Counted from the first letter of the stretch, positions 47,150-57,984 are shown. The stretch: DNA of 64,000 nt from Carettochelys insculpta (GCF_033958435.1 NC_134147.1:43022001-43086000); one strand, 5' to 3'. Translations and numbers: made by a program. The notes: generated by a model not told the origin, from the letters alone.

Positions 47150-48170
47150 ATTAACAGAGAGGGAGCCGTGCTAGTCTATATACTATCAAAACAAAAAAGC
47201 AGTCAAGTAGCACTTTAAAGACTAACAAAATAATTGATTCGGTGATGAGCTTTCGTGGGACAGACCCACTTCTTCAGATCATAGCCATACCAGAACAGAC
47301 TCAATATTTAAAGCACAGAGAACCAAAAACAGTAATCAAGGTGGACAAATCAGAAAAAAAGTTATCAAGGTGAGCAAATCAGAGAGTAGAGGGGCAGGGG
47401 GGAAGAGTCAAGAATTAGATTAAGCCAAGTATGCAAAAGAGCCCCTATAGTGACCCAGAAAATTCCAGTCTTGGTTCAAACCATGTGTTAATGTGTCAAA
47501 TTTGAATATGAAAGAGAGTTCAGCAGCCTCTCTTTGAAGGGTGTTGCGAAAATTTCTCATTAGTAACATGCAAACTCTTAAGTCATTAACAGAATGGCCC
47601 ACTCCATTAAAATGCTAACAGGTTTGTGGATCAGGAGTGGTTTTATGTCTGTTTTGTGCCCATTAACTCTTTGTCTAAGAGTTTGAAGTCTATCCAATCT
47701 ACAAAGCATCTGGGCATTGTTGGCACATGATGGCATATATGATGTCATTTGAGGAACATGAGAATGTGCCCGTGATTCTGTGAATAACCTGGTTAGGTCC
47801 AGTGATGGTATCTCCACAAAAGATATGTGGACAAAGCTGGCAGTGGGCTTTCTTGCAAGGGAAAGTCCCAGGACTGCTGTTCCTGCGGTGTAGACTGTAG
47901 CTGTTGGTGAGAATCCTCATAAGGTTGGGAAGTTGTCTGTAGGAGAGAACAGATCTGTCACCTAGGACCTTCTGGAGTGTGGCATCCTGATTAAGGATCG
48001 GTTGTAGGTCTTTAATAATTCATTGTAGTGGTCTGAGTTGGGGGCTGTAGGTAATGACCAGTGGTGTTCTGTTCTTGGCTTTTTTGGGCCTATCTTGGAG
48101 TAGCTGGTCTCTGGGTATTCGTCTGGCCCTGTTGATTTGCTTTTTATTTCTTACAGCGTCAGTTACACTT
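47150..48170 (-). mobile_element. Penelope-like element (PLE), 3' portion with tail
   Basis: The minus-strand coding (about 48,170 to 47,580) holds a GIY-YIG-type endonuclease remnant. The 3' region runs down to the tail at 47,282-47,150. That tail (reading ATCTGAAGAAGTGGG, CCCACGAAAGCTCATC, TTTGTTAGTCTTTAAAGTGC, TATAGACTAGCACGGCTCCC) is the same unit that occurs alone or as foldbacks elsewhere in the window. This links the small repeats to a PLE. The RT domain is not recognisable here. Confidence 0.75.
47578..47920 (-). pseudogene. PLE GIY-YIG endonuclease fragment, frameshifted
   Basis: Two overlapping minus-strand frames give one domain. The first reads SSPGTFPCKKAHCQLCPHI and then FSCSSNDIIYAIMCQQCPDAL; the second resumes with LQTLRQRVNGHKTDIKP. 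A Cys cluster before an IIYAIxCxxC strand, then an RxRxNGH helix, is the known layout of PLE GIY-YIG endonucleases. A frameshift near 47,700-47,720 falls where the YIG strand should be, so the protein is dead. Confidence 0.75.
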
Positions 48171-49050
48171 TCTAAAGATCGCCCTAACTGCACTGATCAG
48201 GTCTTAGTTAACCTTATATAGGTACCTTTTAGTTCTTGCCTATCGCACCCACATGGAGAGCCATACACTGGTGCCTGCAGCAGTTCAGATGGCCATAACG
48301 TGAACTGCAGGGCCCTGTAGACAGCCCTTAGGCACTTAAACCAGAACTTAAAGCCAGGGAAGTGAGGCGTAATTTTGGGTGCCCAGCATGTTAAAACCAC
48401 CTGGCTTTCAAAAGTACTGAGCTGAAAATTATGCTCCTTTGACAAGAATCTGACCGTGGGCAACAAAATCCCCAAATAACTTAGAAAGGCAGGCCTACTG
48501 CTGACGCCTACCTTTAAACTCCGGCTTTGGAACAGGCTGGACGTGTGGTTTCGCACACTCAGTGCTCATTGTAATCAATGCACTCTGCTTTCCCTTCTCT
48601 AGGTTCCCTGGCAGGCACTGCTTACTCAGACTGAATTTGAAGTACCTGCAAATGATTAGGGGACTGAAACCACAATTGTAGCCCTCCCCCTTTTCTCCAG
48701 CACTCTGTTTTGCATGAAACCAGACCCACCCCTGCTTTGGTTTGCATAACAAAAGCCTAGCCACCAAGGTTTTTATCTAAACAAAAGCCCCTGTCTAGGA
48801 ATAATGCCTATTGATTCCTCCCAGGGAGATTTAGGGGCTAGTCCACACAATATATGCAGTGTCTGCAATGAAAGGTCAGCTTGGCATCAGAGCCTGAAAA
48901 CAAAAAGCCCTCAGCTCTGTAGCAGTGAGTTGTGTGTGAACCTGCCTAATGGGAGGACAAGAAGCAGCTTAGTTCACCAGAAGCATAGGTCCGAAAACAC
49001 AGCGAGAAGCCAAGAACTCTTGAAGTCTTCTGCTGACTGACTGAGTCATA
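48171..49050. other. Intergenic, nothing recognised
   Basis: No supported gene or repeat. Confidence 0.4.
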
Positions 49051-49110
49051 TGACAAGTCACTTCAGTGCTCTGTGACTCAGTTTCCCCAACACTAAAACA
49101 GGAAGCAGAC
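49051..49110 (+). repeat. Possible MIR-like SINE fragment
   Basis: ACAAGTCACTTCAGTGCTCT and GACTCAGTTTCCCCAACACT match the conserved CAAGTCACTTAA...CTCAGTTTCCCC words of MIR-type SINEs. Confidence 0.5.
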
Positions 49111-49179
49111 CTACACGCAGGCAAATTTTAAGGATCTTAGCTGTCAAAGCCTTGCTCATTAGCGTAACAATGAGCTCCC

Positions 49180-49535
49180 GGCATATGAGCAGCCATACTG
49201 AGTCAGACCAATTGTCCATCTAGCCCCATAGTAGCTGATCTTCGGACTGTGGCCAATGCCAGATGCTTCCAAAGGAATGGACAAATGAGCCATCTCCCTG
49301 TGACCCACTCCCAGCTTCTGGCACCAGGCCTGCACCTCCTGGCTGATGGCTATCAATGAACCTTCCCTTCATGAACTGATCTAGCTCATTTTTGAATCCT
49401 GTCTTGGCCTTCACAATATCCCACAGGTTGAATGTGCATTGTGTGAAGAGATACTTCCTTTGCTTATTGTAAACCTGCTTCCTACTAATTTCATTGGGTG
49501 ACCACCAGTTCTTGCATAATGAGAAGGAGTCAGTG
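49180..49535 (-). mobile_element. CR1 LINE 3' fragment
   Basis: ATACTGAGTCAGACCAATTG, TGTGGCCAATGCCAGATGCT, CCCACTCCCAGCTTCTGGCA and ATTTCATTGGGTGACCAC are antisense CR1 words. Confidence 0.8.
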
Positions 49536-50799
49536 ACACTGCCAGCCACCAGGGGCCCCAGAGCAAGGTGGGAGAGGGGCCTGGCTCCATGATCCAGAAG
49601 AAGAGGACCAAGGGCGGAAGGGGCAGAGCCTCAGGTAGTCAGCCCTCAGCGCTGCCCAGACGATGGTGCACCGCCCAGTCCTCCCAGCCGCACACAGCAG
49701 CACTACCATGGCGGTTCAAAGGAGCCCAGATCTCCAGCCACTGCCATGCAGTTGTCCTAGCTGGAATGGCATAGCCCTAGTCCGAATGCATTCTACTGCA
49801 CTGGAAGAGCATGCGTGCATACCTTAGCAAGGTAGCAGAAGCTGCATAGTTCTATTTAATCTTGATACTTTCAAGATAAAATGCCTGCAGGTTCTCGCAG
49901 AAGGGAGCAGGGTCTGCATCTCACCATTGTTTTCAGGTGTACATACATTTAAGTCTTTGAAGGTGCAGAGACTCCAGACTTGTGTTCCCTCTTTTCTGCG
50001 CTCTCCCCCCACCCAATCCATGGGCAGAATCAATTTTGTCATATGCTGCCAGCTGTGGGCCTAGGCCTTTAAACAGCAGGGTAGTTAGAGATACCCCTGC
50101 TTGTGTCCACTATTGTGTGATTCTAGGGTCTCTCATAAGAGATATGCAGCCAGCAGGAGGGCAAAATTTCTACCTGTATTCTATGCCCCGCCCCCCAAAC
50201 CTATGGATAAACCCTTCCTGCGGTATTCTGGATTCCTGTTTAGGGTTATTAATTGTGTATTTATCTGCACATGTCCCCTGCCAAGATATGAGCTAGAAGA
50301 TGAGGGTTACAGTGAGCCCGAGCATGGAGAAGAAGCTGCTGCCAGTTGCAAGAATACAGCAGTGTCATGCTTTTGACATGTAGTCAAACATCTGTGTGGG
50401 AAGCCCTTCCAAGCCCAAAGGTTATTGGCATAGATTTGGTACAGATCAACAGCTGAGAGAATTGTTTATTAGTAGCATAGCGGGTAGGGCAAAAACAATT
50501 GATGTTGCTCACTGAACAACAAGGGTTTCTGAACTGATAGCTGAAATGCAGCTTTTGGTCCATTTCTCTGGGGCCCTCTGTGTGATGCCAGATAAAAGGC
50601 ACTTGTACAAATGCAGCAGGTAGAATTGGACAAGGATAAGGAGAAATTTTAAAGAAATCAGGGGAAACAAAGGCAAGAGGCAATGAAAAACAACCGGCTG
50701 GCTGGCCTCATTTTGCAAACACAGCACGTGCTCAGACATGTTCCCCCCTGCAAGTGATGTGCAGCTTTGACTAACATTACTACAGTCCCAGTTTGCAGA
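49536..50799. other. Intergenic, nothing recognised
   Basis: No supported gene or repeat. Confidence 0.4.
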
Positions 50800-51110
50800 A
50801 GAAAAGTCACCTCATGGCTAAAGCATTGTGCTGGGATTCCAGAGAGCTGTGTTATCAACATCTGTAAGGTCCTAGGAGACTATCTTGAGGCCTGTGTTCA
50901 AGGAGTCAGGGAAGCTGCAGCGCTTAGCTCATCTGAGAGGAAATCTAGCCTAACATCAGTGCCTCAGTTCTTCTCCTTTAGAAGAGAAGTTATAATGCTT
51001 CCTTCCCCCACCCTTCAGCCTTAAGAATTTTGAGAGGGCCCCTCTTTTACTACTTGTCTGTATAGTGCCACAGCTAATAGGGCTCTGAACACAATGGAGA
51101 TCACCAGAGC
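50800..51110 (+). repeat. Probable MIR-like SINE with tail
   Basis: ATGGCTAAAGCATTGTGCTG at the tRNA-like head, GTGCCTCAGTTCTTCTCCTT and ATAATGCTTCCTTCCCCCA in the core, then CTGTATAGTGCCACAGCTAA as the 3' tail, occur in the MIR order. The copy is old and diverged. Confidence 0.5.
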
Positions 51111-51312
51111 CACTACAATATAAATAAAAAGTGGCTAATTCCATCCTGCTGTAGCTAGTTTCATCATGGAGCCTAAATACATGATTCCCCCACCCCCTTT
51201 CTACCATTTCATATTGGGCAATATAGTAAAAGGGAGCCAGGTTTGTCATTTCCCATACAAGTGGCAGATGTGGATGTAATGGAATCTGCCTTCTCTAGCG
51301 AGGACCATGGCC

Positions 51313-51470
51313 AGTATTCCCTGTAAGCCAAGTGCTTGGGCGGACACCCAGCAGAGATGCACATCCACCCAGCTGAGCACCCACAGCCAGCAGCATTATG
51401 TTTCTATGGTGATGCACAGCTGCAGATGAAATTTATTCCACTGTGGAGGGAAAAATTAGAGGAAGCACTG
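51313..51470 (-). repeat. Interspersed repeat D, reversed fragment
   Basis: ATTCCCTGTAAGCCAAGTGC at the left and GGAGGGAAAAATTAGAGGAA at the right correspond to the reverse of repeat D. The middle is diverged. Confidence 0.45.
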
Positions 51471-51696
51471 ACCTTGGCATATTTCCACTAAACTAAAGAA
51501 ACATTGCAGCAGAAGACCACCTGTGATAATTCTGAGTCCAACAGCCTGATGGGGTAAGTAGACCTGAGGAACATCCCAGCCCCCCAGGTCTTTTCATAAG
51601 GGCAAGTGATACTTAACAGGCACATGAAAGAGAAAACACAAACCTCTTTTGGGCCAAGTACTGGATATTTTACTTTTAGAATTAGTGCAAAAGCTT

Positions 51697-51850
51697 CCTT
51701 GAAGCAGAGAGGTAGTCATGTTAGTCTGTACTCCAACAAAACAAAGCAGCAGAAATGTAGCACTTGAAAGATCAACAAAGTGATTTACTCAGTGATGAGT
51801 TTTCATGGGACAGGCCCACTTCTTCTGATCAATTTTGTCTCCAAGACAGA
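51697..51850 (+). repeat. Solo PLE-tail repeat
   Basis: AGGTAGTCATGTTAGTCTGT, TGTAGCACTTGAAAGATCAA, TCAGTGATGAGTTTTCATGG and GACAGGCCCACTTCTTCTGA give one unit of the tail family. The minus-strand core is mutated (CAGAAGA, TGAAAAC). Confidence 0.75.
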
Positions 51851-52654
51851 CTGACCTTAAAGCACTCAGCTCTGCAGGCTACTTGCACAACATAATAGAA
51901 AGTGTTAAACAACCCACCCCAACTACATACCATTAGCATTCTCCTTCTAAGAACAGGCTTTCCACCAGGTAACAGCAGCTATTTCCTTGACCACCCTTAC
52001 CCCTCATATGTATACTGAAGCAAACGGGCTACAGGTGCCCTGATCTCTTGTGCTCTGAAAAGATTCCCTTGGGCCCAAGCTTCCCCCTTCCACAAGCTGA
52101 ATGAGGGTAAAACAAGAGGAATGATCCTGCACCTCTGAAGTGCTCTCTGACTTTAATGGTGCAGCATTACAACCCAAGAAAACTGCGAGTGCTTAAGATC
52201 TATACCAGTTGTCACAAGGCCTTAATTTTGTAAGGAATATTGGGTTCATTTTCCCATCGCAATGACATGTGAAAAGCAGTGCTAATGGAAGAGTGTGTTC
52301 ATGTTTGCCCCTCTGATCTCTGAAAAATAAACACTACAAGTGTAATAATCATTTTGAGAAATAAGCCCAAGGTTTTTTCTTATTATTATACCAAGTCCAA
52401 GAGCTGCAGTTGCTGAGCGCTTGTGCAAATCAGACCCTTCCTGTCTGAATGTGCAGCAACTATACTACCAATTGAACAAGTGTTCAAAACAGTGAATTTG
52501 ACTACAAATAAAAAGGGCCAAGGAAGCCCATGCCAGCTAACTTTTTCTAGGTGTCAGGGTTTAAAATCCATTTAGCTGGATCTTTAACCTACTGAGCAGA
52601 AAAATGACAACTACCCAATGCCCCGTTATTTCACTTCCAGTTGAAGGTGATAGA
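51851..52654. other. Intergenic, nothing recognised
   Basis: No supported gene or repeat. Confidence 0.4.
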
Positions 52655-52850
52655 AAAAATTCCCTCTACTTTTTTTATCTGCTTGTGGAATAAATTTTGT
52701 TATGTGCACTGGGGCATATATGGATGTGCACCACCAGTAGAAACACATGCTGCTGGCTGCTGCCAGCAGTGGACACTCTGCTAATCAGCTGGTTGGGATT
52801 TGAATCACCCCTCAGTGGCTGCCCAAGCATACAGCTTCCAGGGAGCACTG
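52655..52850 (+). repeat. Interspersed repeat D, copy 3
   Basis: AAATTTTGTTATGTGCACTG, GTGCACCACCAGTAGAAACA and CTCTGCTAATCAGCTGGTTG align with 43,452-43,648. Confidence 0.6.
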
Positions 52851-54289
52851 GTGATGGAGCCCTATCCACAAAGAAAAGACTCTCCTATAATTCACAGCCA
52901 GAGGTTCCCAATTCTGAAATGCCAGGTATACAGCTTGGTACCTTTCTTTTCACAAGAGCAAAAACAGAGAATTTGCTGTTAGTTTTGGCCAGGAAGAGTC
53001 TGTGACTGTGTGTGGGCCACAGGTAAAATAACTACTGAAAAGAGATTGCTTGATTGGAAGCCAGTGTCTTGACATAGAATGGAGTGGTTTGACATTGCAC
53101 TTAAAAGCCATCCAAGCCTCTGTTAGCAAAGCACAAACATGTCTTAAGTGAAAAACGTTCATGTTTTTCTTTAGAGTCTATCAGCTGTTAGCACGCTGTC
53201 ATTTAGCCTCGTACAATCCTTCCCCGAGTGTCAACAGGACTGTTTTCTCCAAGTACACTCAGACCAATCAGCAAGATGTTGTCAGTTTGGGCAAACTTCT
53301 ATAAATGGGTATAGAGAGTAGACATGACTTCATGCTCCTTACTAGACTGGGGGCATTGCCAAAATACTGAATCCCCTTTCCACTGACACAGTGGAGAGAG
53401 ATTTTCAGATTTTGACTCATGTGCTTTTGCACTTCATGGCAAGCAAACCACAGAAATCTGTGGTGGCTCTGTGGCCAAACCCAGAGCTTTCTGCTATTTT
53501 GAGCAGGGCTGTCAGCAGACTGGCTATCACGCACAAATTCTTTTTCCACAGACCTGGCTGTTTCAAGCTAGATTAAGCAAGAAGAGCGACGTTTCAAGTG
53601 ACAAGCAGCAGTTCTGTGTTCAGATATGAACAAATCTGAATAAAGAATTTTGCCCCTATTTTATATAAGACATAACAGGTGCCTCTTAGAAGATAAACCA
53701 GGCATTTAAACTTTATTTAGGTATAGTGTCTAATCCCATTAAAATAGCAAAGTCCCTGCTAGCCTGTAACTGCCTCAGTGCTAGTTCAAGGGGCTGCCCA
53801 GAGTTGATTGCAGGACTGGGGCATGGAAATTTTGTTGCAGCCAGTGGGAGCAGGATCAGACCCATACTCCTTTCCCTAAAGATAAATCTGTCCTGTCACA
53901 CAGATCCAGGAGCAGGATTACGGCCAAAGCGAGTGGTTATACTGCCTACTCTTTTAGCTACGTGTGTTGGCAAAGCAGAATGCTGCCTTCCAACTAGAGT
54001 GCATATGGGCCTGATCCAAAGTTCACTGAAGTCAACAGAAACACTCCAACTGACCTTAAGGGCTTTGGATCAGGCCCCTAAATGCCTGTGTAGGAGTGTA
54101 TGGCTGCTTTTATCAGCCTTTTTGTAACAGCCATTTAACAGGTCATGATTTGACTAACTTTGGAATGCAAGCTCTTTGGCACGTCATCTCTCCCCTATCT
54201 GTCTGCATCCACACTGAGTCTCTTGAATTATACCCAGATTATTGTCTCTTGTATTATACCTCATCCTGCGTGATCTTCTTATTAATAAA
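52851..54289. other. Intergenic, nothing recognised
   Basis: The 133-codon open frame at 53,726-54,127 has no recognisable domain and is not called. Confidence 0.4.
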
Positions 54290-55300
54290 CTAGGCGACTA
54301 CAATGTAGGTGGGAGCTACTATAAGGTGGGTGCATAACTAGCTGGATAACTGTTCTCAGAACGTAGGCATTAATGGTTTGCAGTCATGCTGGAAGGGCGT
54401 AACAAGTGGGGTTTCTCCAGGGTCTGTTTTGGGACCGGTTCTATCCATTATACTCATCAATGATTTAGATATTGGCATAGAGATTGTGCTTATTAAGCTT
54501 GCAGATGATACCAGGCTGGCAGGGGTTGCAACTGCTTTGGAGGATGGGGTCAGAATTCAAAATGAACTGGACAAACTGGAGAAATGTCTACGAAGGAGTA
54601 CTGAGGAAAGGGATTTGGGGTCATAGTGGAGCACAGGCTAAATATGAGTCAACAGTGTGATGCTGTTGAAAAAAAAAAGCAAACGTGATTCTGGGATACG
54701 TTACCAGGAGTGTCACGAGCAAGACACGGAAAGTCATTCTCCCATTCTACTTACTGCTCGTTAGGCCTCAATGGGTGTATTGTATCCAGTTCTGGGCACC
54801 ACACTTCAAGAAAGATGTGGAGAAATTGGAGAAGATGCCAAGAAGAGCAACAAGAACGATTAATGGTCCAGAGAACATGAGCTATGAGGAAAGACTGAAA
54901 GGATTGGGCTTGTTCAGTTTAGAAAAGAGAAGACTTAGAGGGGACATGATAGCTGGTTTCAAGCACCTAAAAGAGGGTTACAAAAGAGAAGTGAGAAAAA
55001 ATGTTCTCCTTGGCCTCTGAGGATAGGACAAGGAGCAATGGGCTTAAAGTGCAGCAAGGGAGGTTCAGGTTGGACATTAGGAAAAACTTCCTAACTGTCA
55101 GGGTGGTTAGACACTTGAATAAATTGCCTGGGGAAGTTGTGGAATCTCCATCACTGGACATATACGAGCAGATTAGATAGACATCTATCTGGGATAGTCT
55201 ACTCTAGACGATGCTTGGTCCTGCTGCGAGGGCAGGGGACTGGACTCGATGACCTCTCAAGGTCCCTTACAGTCTATGTTCTATGATTCTATGATTGTAA
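54290..55300 (+). mobile_element. CR1 LINE, 5'-truncated, to its 3' terminus
   Basis: It runs from CR1 ORF2 coding to the terminal TTCTATGATTCTATGA at 55,280-55,295, the characteristic CR1 3' end. The usual CR1 3' text GGGGACTGGACTCGATGACC is present. The 5' edge is uncertain. Confidence 0.9.
54378..55020 (+). pseudogene. CR1 ORF2 RT C-terminal fragment
   Basis: The frame 54,378-54,626 contains GSVLGPVLSIILINDL and KLADDTRLAGVA (RT motif C as ADD). The second frame, 54,685-55,020, contains LVRPQWVYCIQFWAPHFKKD, KLEKMPRRATRTI and [14 protein letters not shown], the typical CR1 thumb/C-terminal part. A stop and frameshift near 54,626-54,685 and a missing block before STEERDLG break it. Confidence 0.85.
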
Positions 55301-55677
55301 ATGCTTAGGGCTGGAACTGTCTTTTAAATCCGTATTTGTGCAACCCCTTGTACAATAAAGTTCTAGTGCATGAGTAGGGTTTCCAACCAGTTCTTGTTAG
55401 GGATTATTATATTTATTATATTTATTACCCACAAGCATATGCTACATATGGCAAAAAAAAATAAAAATATTAAGTTGCCCTCCTCCAATGATTGTCTTTA
55501 AAGTTCAGCAAACTTCAATTTAGGAAGCAGATAATTCTTTTATCAGTTCTTCACTGTAGAATGGGCATTATAATACCCACATCTGCAAAGTATTTTTGAT
55601 ACCTATGCTACATTGTGCAAAATATGTGTTTATAAGTGATGTATATAAGTGACTAACCTAATTGGTTCTTGGTTGAT
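55301..55677. other. Intergenic, traces of old SINE tail
   Basis: GTGCAACCCCTTGTACAATA (55,337-55,356) and TAGAATGGGCATTATAATAC (55,557-55,576) resemble MIR/L2-like tail words. Confidence 0.35.
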
Positions 55678-56015
55678 AGTCTCAAGGGGGTAGCCCTGTT
55701 AGTTTGTAGTTTAACAAAATCCCAGCAGTTGTGAAACACCATAAAGACTAAGAAATTTATTAATTAGGTAATGAGCTTTTGTGAGTGAGACTCACTGCTT
55801 CATCTGAAAAATCTAACACATTTCAGAGTTAGCCATGTTAGTCTGCATCCTCATAAGACGAAAAAAGGAGTCCTGTAGCACCGTAAGACTTAAAATATTC
55901 AAAATTCTCTTCCTCTCCCTTATCAGTATTTTCCCGATCTGAAGAAATGGGTCTCTCCCACGAAAGCTCATCACCGAATAAATAATATTGATAGTCTTTA
56001 AGGTGCTACAGGACT
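55678..56015. repeat. Cluster of three PLE-tail repeats, outer pair inverted
   Basis: A left unit (about 55,678-55,812, plus) and a head fragment (55,823-55,895, plus; AGTTAGCCATGTTAGTCTGC) face an inverted tail unit at 55,934-56,010. The plus-strand core of the last reads CTGAAGA (55,939-55,945), TGGG/CCCA stem and GAAA (55,962-55,965), but stem III and the UH site are altered (GCTCATCACC). Confidence 0.7.
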
Positions 56016-56349
56016 GGTCATTTTGTTTGCCTGTTACATTTGTTACTCTTTTTGGTGCTATAGGACTGCTTGCTAGTTGGTTGAGGTTGGGCTTTATAAA
56101 ACCACAGGTGGTTGGGGGCCTGGTCCTGCTTTATTTGATAATATTAAAGTAATGAGACGAGAGAAGTCGCCAGAAAGAAAGAAAGATCCATATGGCCTCT
56201 CCCTTTATCTCAGCTTCCCCTTTAAGAAGCGCGGCAGCGGTGGGAGTCTCCACACCAGCTTTCACACCTTGGGTGGGAAAGGAAGGCGGGACCTCTCACC
56301 TCTGATTGACGGGCTGCCAACATCAATGGAACGTTGTGTATCCAAACCC
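56016..56349. other. Upstream flank of the promoter
   Basis: GC content rises towards the right. GGTGCTATAGGACTG at 56,055-56,069 is a scrap of the tail repeat. A GATTGACGG word at 56,303-56,311 may be a degenerate CCAAT on the opposite strand. Confidence 0.4.
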
Positions 56350-56692
56350 GAGGCCGGCTGTCCAATCCAGCCGGGCGCGGGCACGCTCTAGAACGCCGGA
56401 CGGCCAATGGGAGCGGAGGAACGGGAGGCGGGGTAGCGAAGGGGGAAGGTTGCAATGTATCCAACGTGGGTTTGAGAGGCGAGAGCGGCGCTCGGGGGGC
56501 TGGAAAGCGATCGCGGCGGCGGCGGCGGCGGCGGCGGCCTGGGGGAGACTGGCAGCGCCTGGGAAGGCGAAGACCGGAGAGCTGCAGCCGCTGCGCGGTG
56601 GAGGCGGCGATCGGGCAGCGCTGCCCGCGCCTGGGCGGCGGCGGCGAGTGCGAATCGGCCCACGCGGGCCGGGCAGGCGGCGATGCAGCCCC

Positions 56693-56731
56693 CGGCGGCG
56701 GCTGAGCGGCTGCGGCGCTGAGCCCCGCGCG
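56693..56731 (+). other. Upstream ORF 1 in the 5' UTR
   Basis: ATG at 56,693 opens a 12-residue frame that ends at TGA 56,729-56,731. It counts only if transcription starts upstream of it. Confidence 0.4.
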
Positions 56732-56864
56732 GACCGCCCAGGAGGGGAGAGAGGGACGCGTCTCGGCCGCAGCCGCGGGGGCTGAGCTGACGATCCTTTC
56801 CCCCGGGGTGCCCGCGCCGGGGCCTTGCCCCGCTCCAGCCTGCGGACGGGAGGCTTCTCAGGCG

Positions 56865-56888
56865 ATGCCGTCGGCCCGGCCGGCGTAG
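56865..56888 (+). other. Upstream ORF 2 in the 5' UTR
   Basis: ATG at 56,865 opens a 7-residue frame that ends at TAG 56,886-56,888. Confidence 0.4.
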
Positions 56889-56998
56889 GGCGCTGCCAGG
56901 AGCCGGTCCGGGAGCACCCCGGCTGCTGCTGCTGCTGCTGCTGCCGCCGCTGCCGCGGTCCCGCCCGCTCACGCCGGACCGGCGCTGCAGAGTCCGCG

Positions 56999-57028
56999 AT
57001 GGTGCAACTGGTGGCGCGGGGCGGCTAG
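56999..57028 (+). other. Upstream ORF 3 in the 5' UTR, in frame with the main start
   Basis: ATG at 56,999 in GCGATGG context (G at +4) opens a 9-residue frame that ends at TAG 57,026-57,028. It is in frame with the coding start 78 bases downstream and so proves the main ATG is not part of a longer frame. Confidence 0.5.
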
Positions 57029-57106
57029 AGCCCGGGACGCGCTCCGCGCCGGACGCTCCTTCCCCTGCGCGCCTCGCTCCGCTTGGGCCCCCGCGCCGGA
57101 TACAAG

Positions 57107-57309
57107 ATGGCGCGGCCGGCCGCCGCCGCAGGACCGGGGGGCCCCCTGCCGCTCCTGCTGACTTTCCTCCTCGCCGCCCTGGCGGGCCCCGGCTCCGGGT
57201 CCGAGCCGCGCTGCGCCTCCCGCTGCACTTGCGCGGCGCAGCTGCTGGACTGCAGCCACCTGGGGCTGACGGAGGTGCCCAGGGACCTCCCCACCTGGCC
57301 CGTCTACGT
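57107..57309 (+). CDS. LRIG1: LRIG-family protein, first coding exon (LRIG1 most likely)
   Basis: The exon encodes the first 67 residues plus two bases of a secreted or membrane LRR protein. Residues 1 to about 31 form a signal peptide (MARP start, LLLTFLLAALAG core). Cys36, Cys40, Cys42 and Cys49 fit the LRRNT pattern C-x3-C-x-C-x6-C, followed by LDCSHLGLTEVPRDLPTW, the first LRR approach. LRIG proteins are single-pass cell-surface LRR/Ig proteins; LRIG1 damps EGFR-family signalling. The ATG has a good context (AAGATGG) and is the first after an in-frame stop. GTAAGT at 57,310-57,315 is a strong donor in phase 2. The MARP start and DLP(S/T)W favour LRIG1, but LRIG3 cannot be excluded from one exon. 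The rest of the gene lies beyond the window. Confidence 0.7.
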
Positions 57310-57838
57310 GTAAGTCCCGGCGCTGGGGCTTTCTCTTGGGGGGCGCAGAGGGGAGGCAGTGACTCTCTCCCGCGGTCTGCAGGGTCGGCCACGTGAGCCC
57401 TCTCCCCTTAGGGCAGGTGGTGCATTCAGGGGTTCCTCCTCCTCCTCCCAGCTGTGGGCCTGCAAAAGAGCCCTCACTTGGGCCTCTGGCTCTGGACTTC
57501 AGCAGGAGCAGGATCGGGTCCGATCCTGCCAAAATGCTGAGCCCAGGTCTCGAGAGTTCAGTGGAAGTTGAAGGTTTGGGGACCTTGCAGGAGGTAGTCA
57601 CCGGATCGAGCCCTTCCAGCGTCCCAGCCTAGGTCTCGAACCTATGAACCTAGGCAGGTGCTTTATTTTTTGTGTCCAGTGAAGTTAAGGATTGAGTTAA
57701 GCCCATACCTAACTGTGTGATCAGAGACTTAGTTTGGTGCTGTGTGCTGACTTTTTGTGCCAGGAATGAATCGTAATTCTCTTACAGATTGCCGTCAGCC
57801 ATTGGTTGTGGCCACTTTTCTCTGTATAAAAACAACAT

Positions 57839-57955
57839 CTAATGAAGCGGGTCTTTGCTCAGGAAAGCTCATGCTCCAAAATATCTGTTACTCTATAACC
57901 TGCTGCAGGACTTCTTGTTGTTTCTGAAGATACAGACTAACTCGGCTACCTCTCT
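57839..57955 (-). repeat. PLE-tail repeat in intron 1
   Basis: CTAATGAAGCGGGTCTTTGC, GGAAAGCTCATGCTCC and GACTAACTCGGCTACC are the inverted unit, so the core would be on the plus (pre-mRNA) strand. CTAATGA in place of CTGATGA loses a key G, and stem II is disrupted. It keeps the GC-TCAT-GC-TC part. Confidence 0.75.
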
Positions 57956-57984
57956 GATACTTCTCTCTGTGTAGTTGTAATTGG

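Larger units (their letters stand above)
56350..57106 (+). promoter_or_regulatory. CpG-island promoter and 5' UTR of the LRIG-like gene
   Basis: The base composition changes abruptly to GC-rich with frequent CpG from about 56,350 to 57,340, as in vertebrate CpG-island promoters. CCAAT occurs at 56,362-56,366 (TCCAATCC) and 56,404-56,408 (GGCCAATGG), spaced about 40 bp, which suits NF-Y binding. No TATA box is visible, so the start site is not placed; it may be dispersed downstream of the CCAAT boxes. (CGG)n at 56,511-56,538 and (CTG)n at 56,922-56,943 are triplet runs. No in-frame open path joins this to the coding exon because TAG at 57,026-57,028 stops it. Confidence 0.7.

Noticed and set aside
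47320..47580. Reading the PLE 3' region as host coding sequence
   Set aside because: The minus-strand frames there are broken by many stops and the segment recurs with the repeat tail at 58.3 kb.
56306..56785. 159-codon plus-strand frame before the LRIG-like exon
   Set aside because: Low-complexity Arg/Gly/Ala content from GC-rich sequence with a (CGG)n run, and not in frame with the exon.
56388..57392. 334-codon minus-strand open frame across the promoter
   Set aside because: It lies in CpG-island sequence where stops are rare. The protein is a low-complexity Arg/Pro/Gly/Ser/Ala string, opposite a convincing plus-strand exon.
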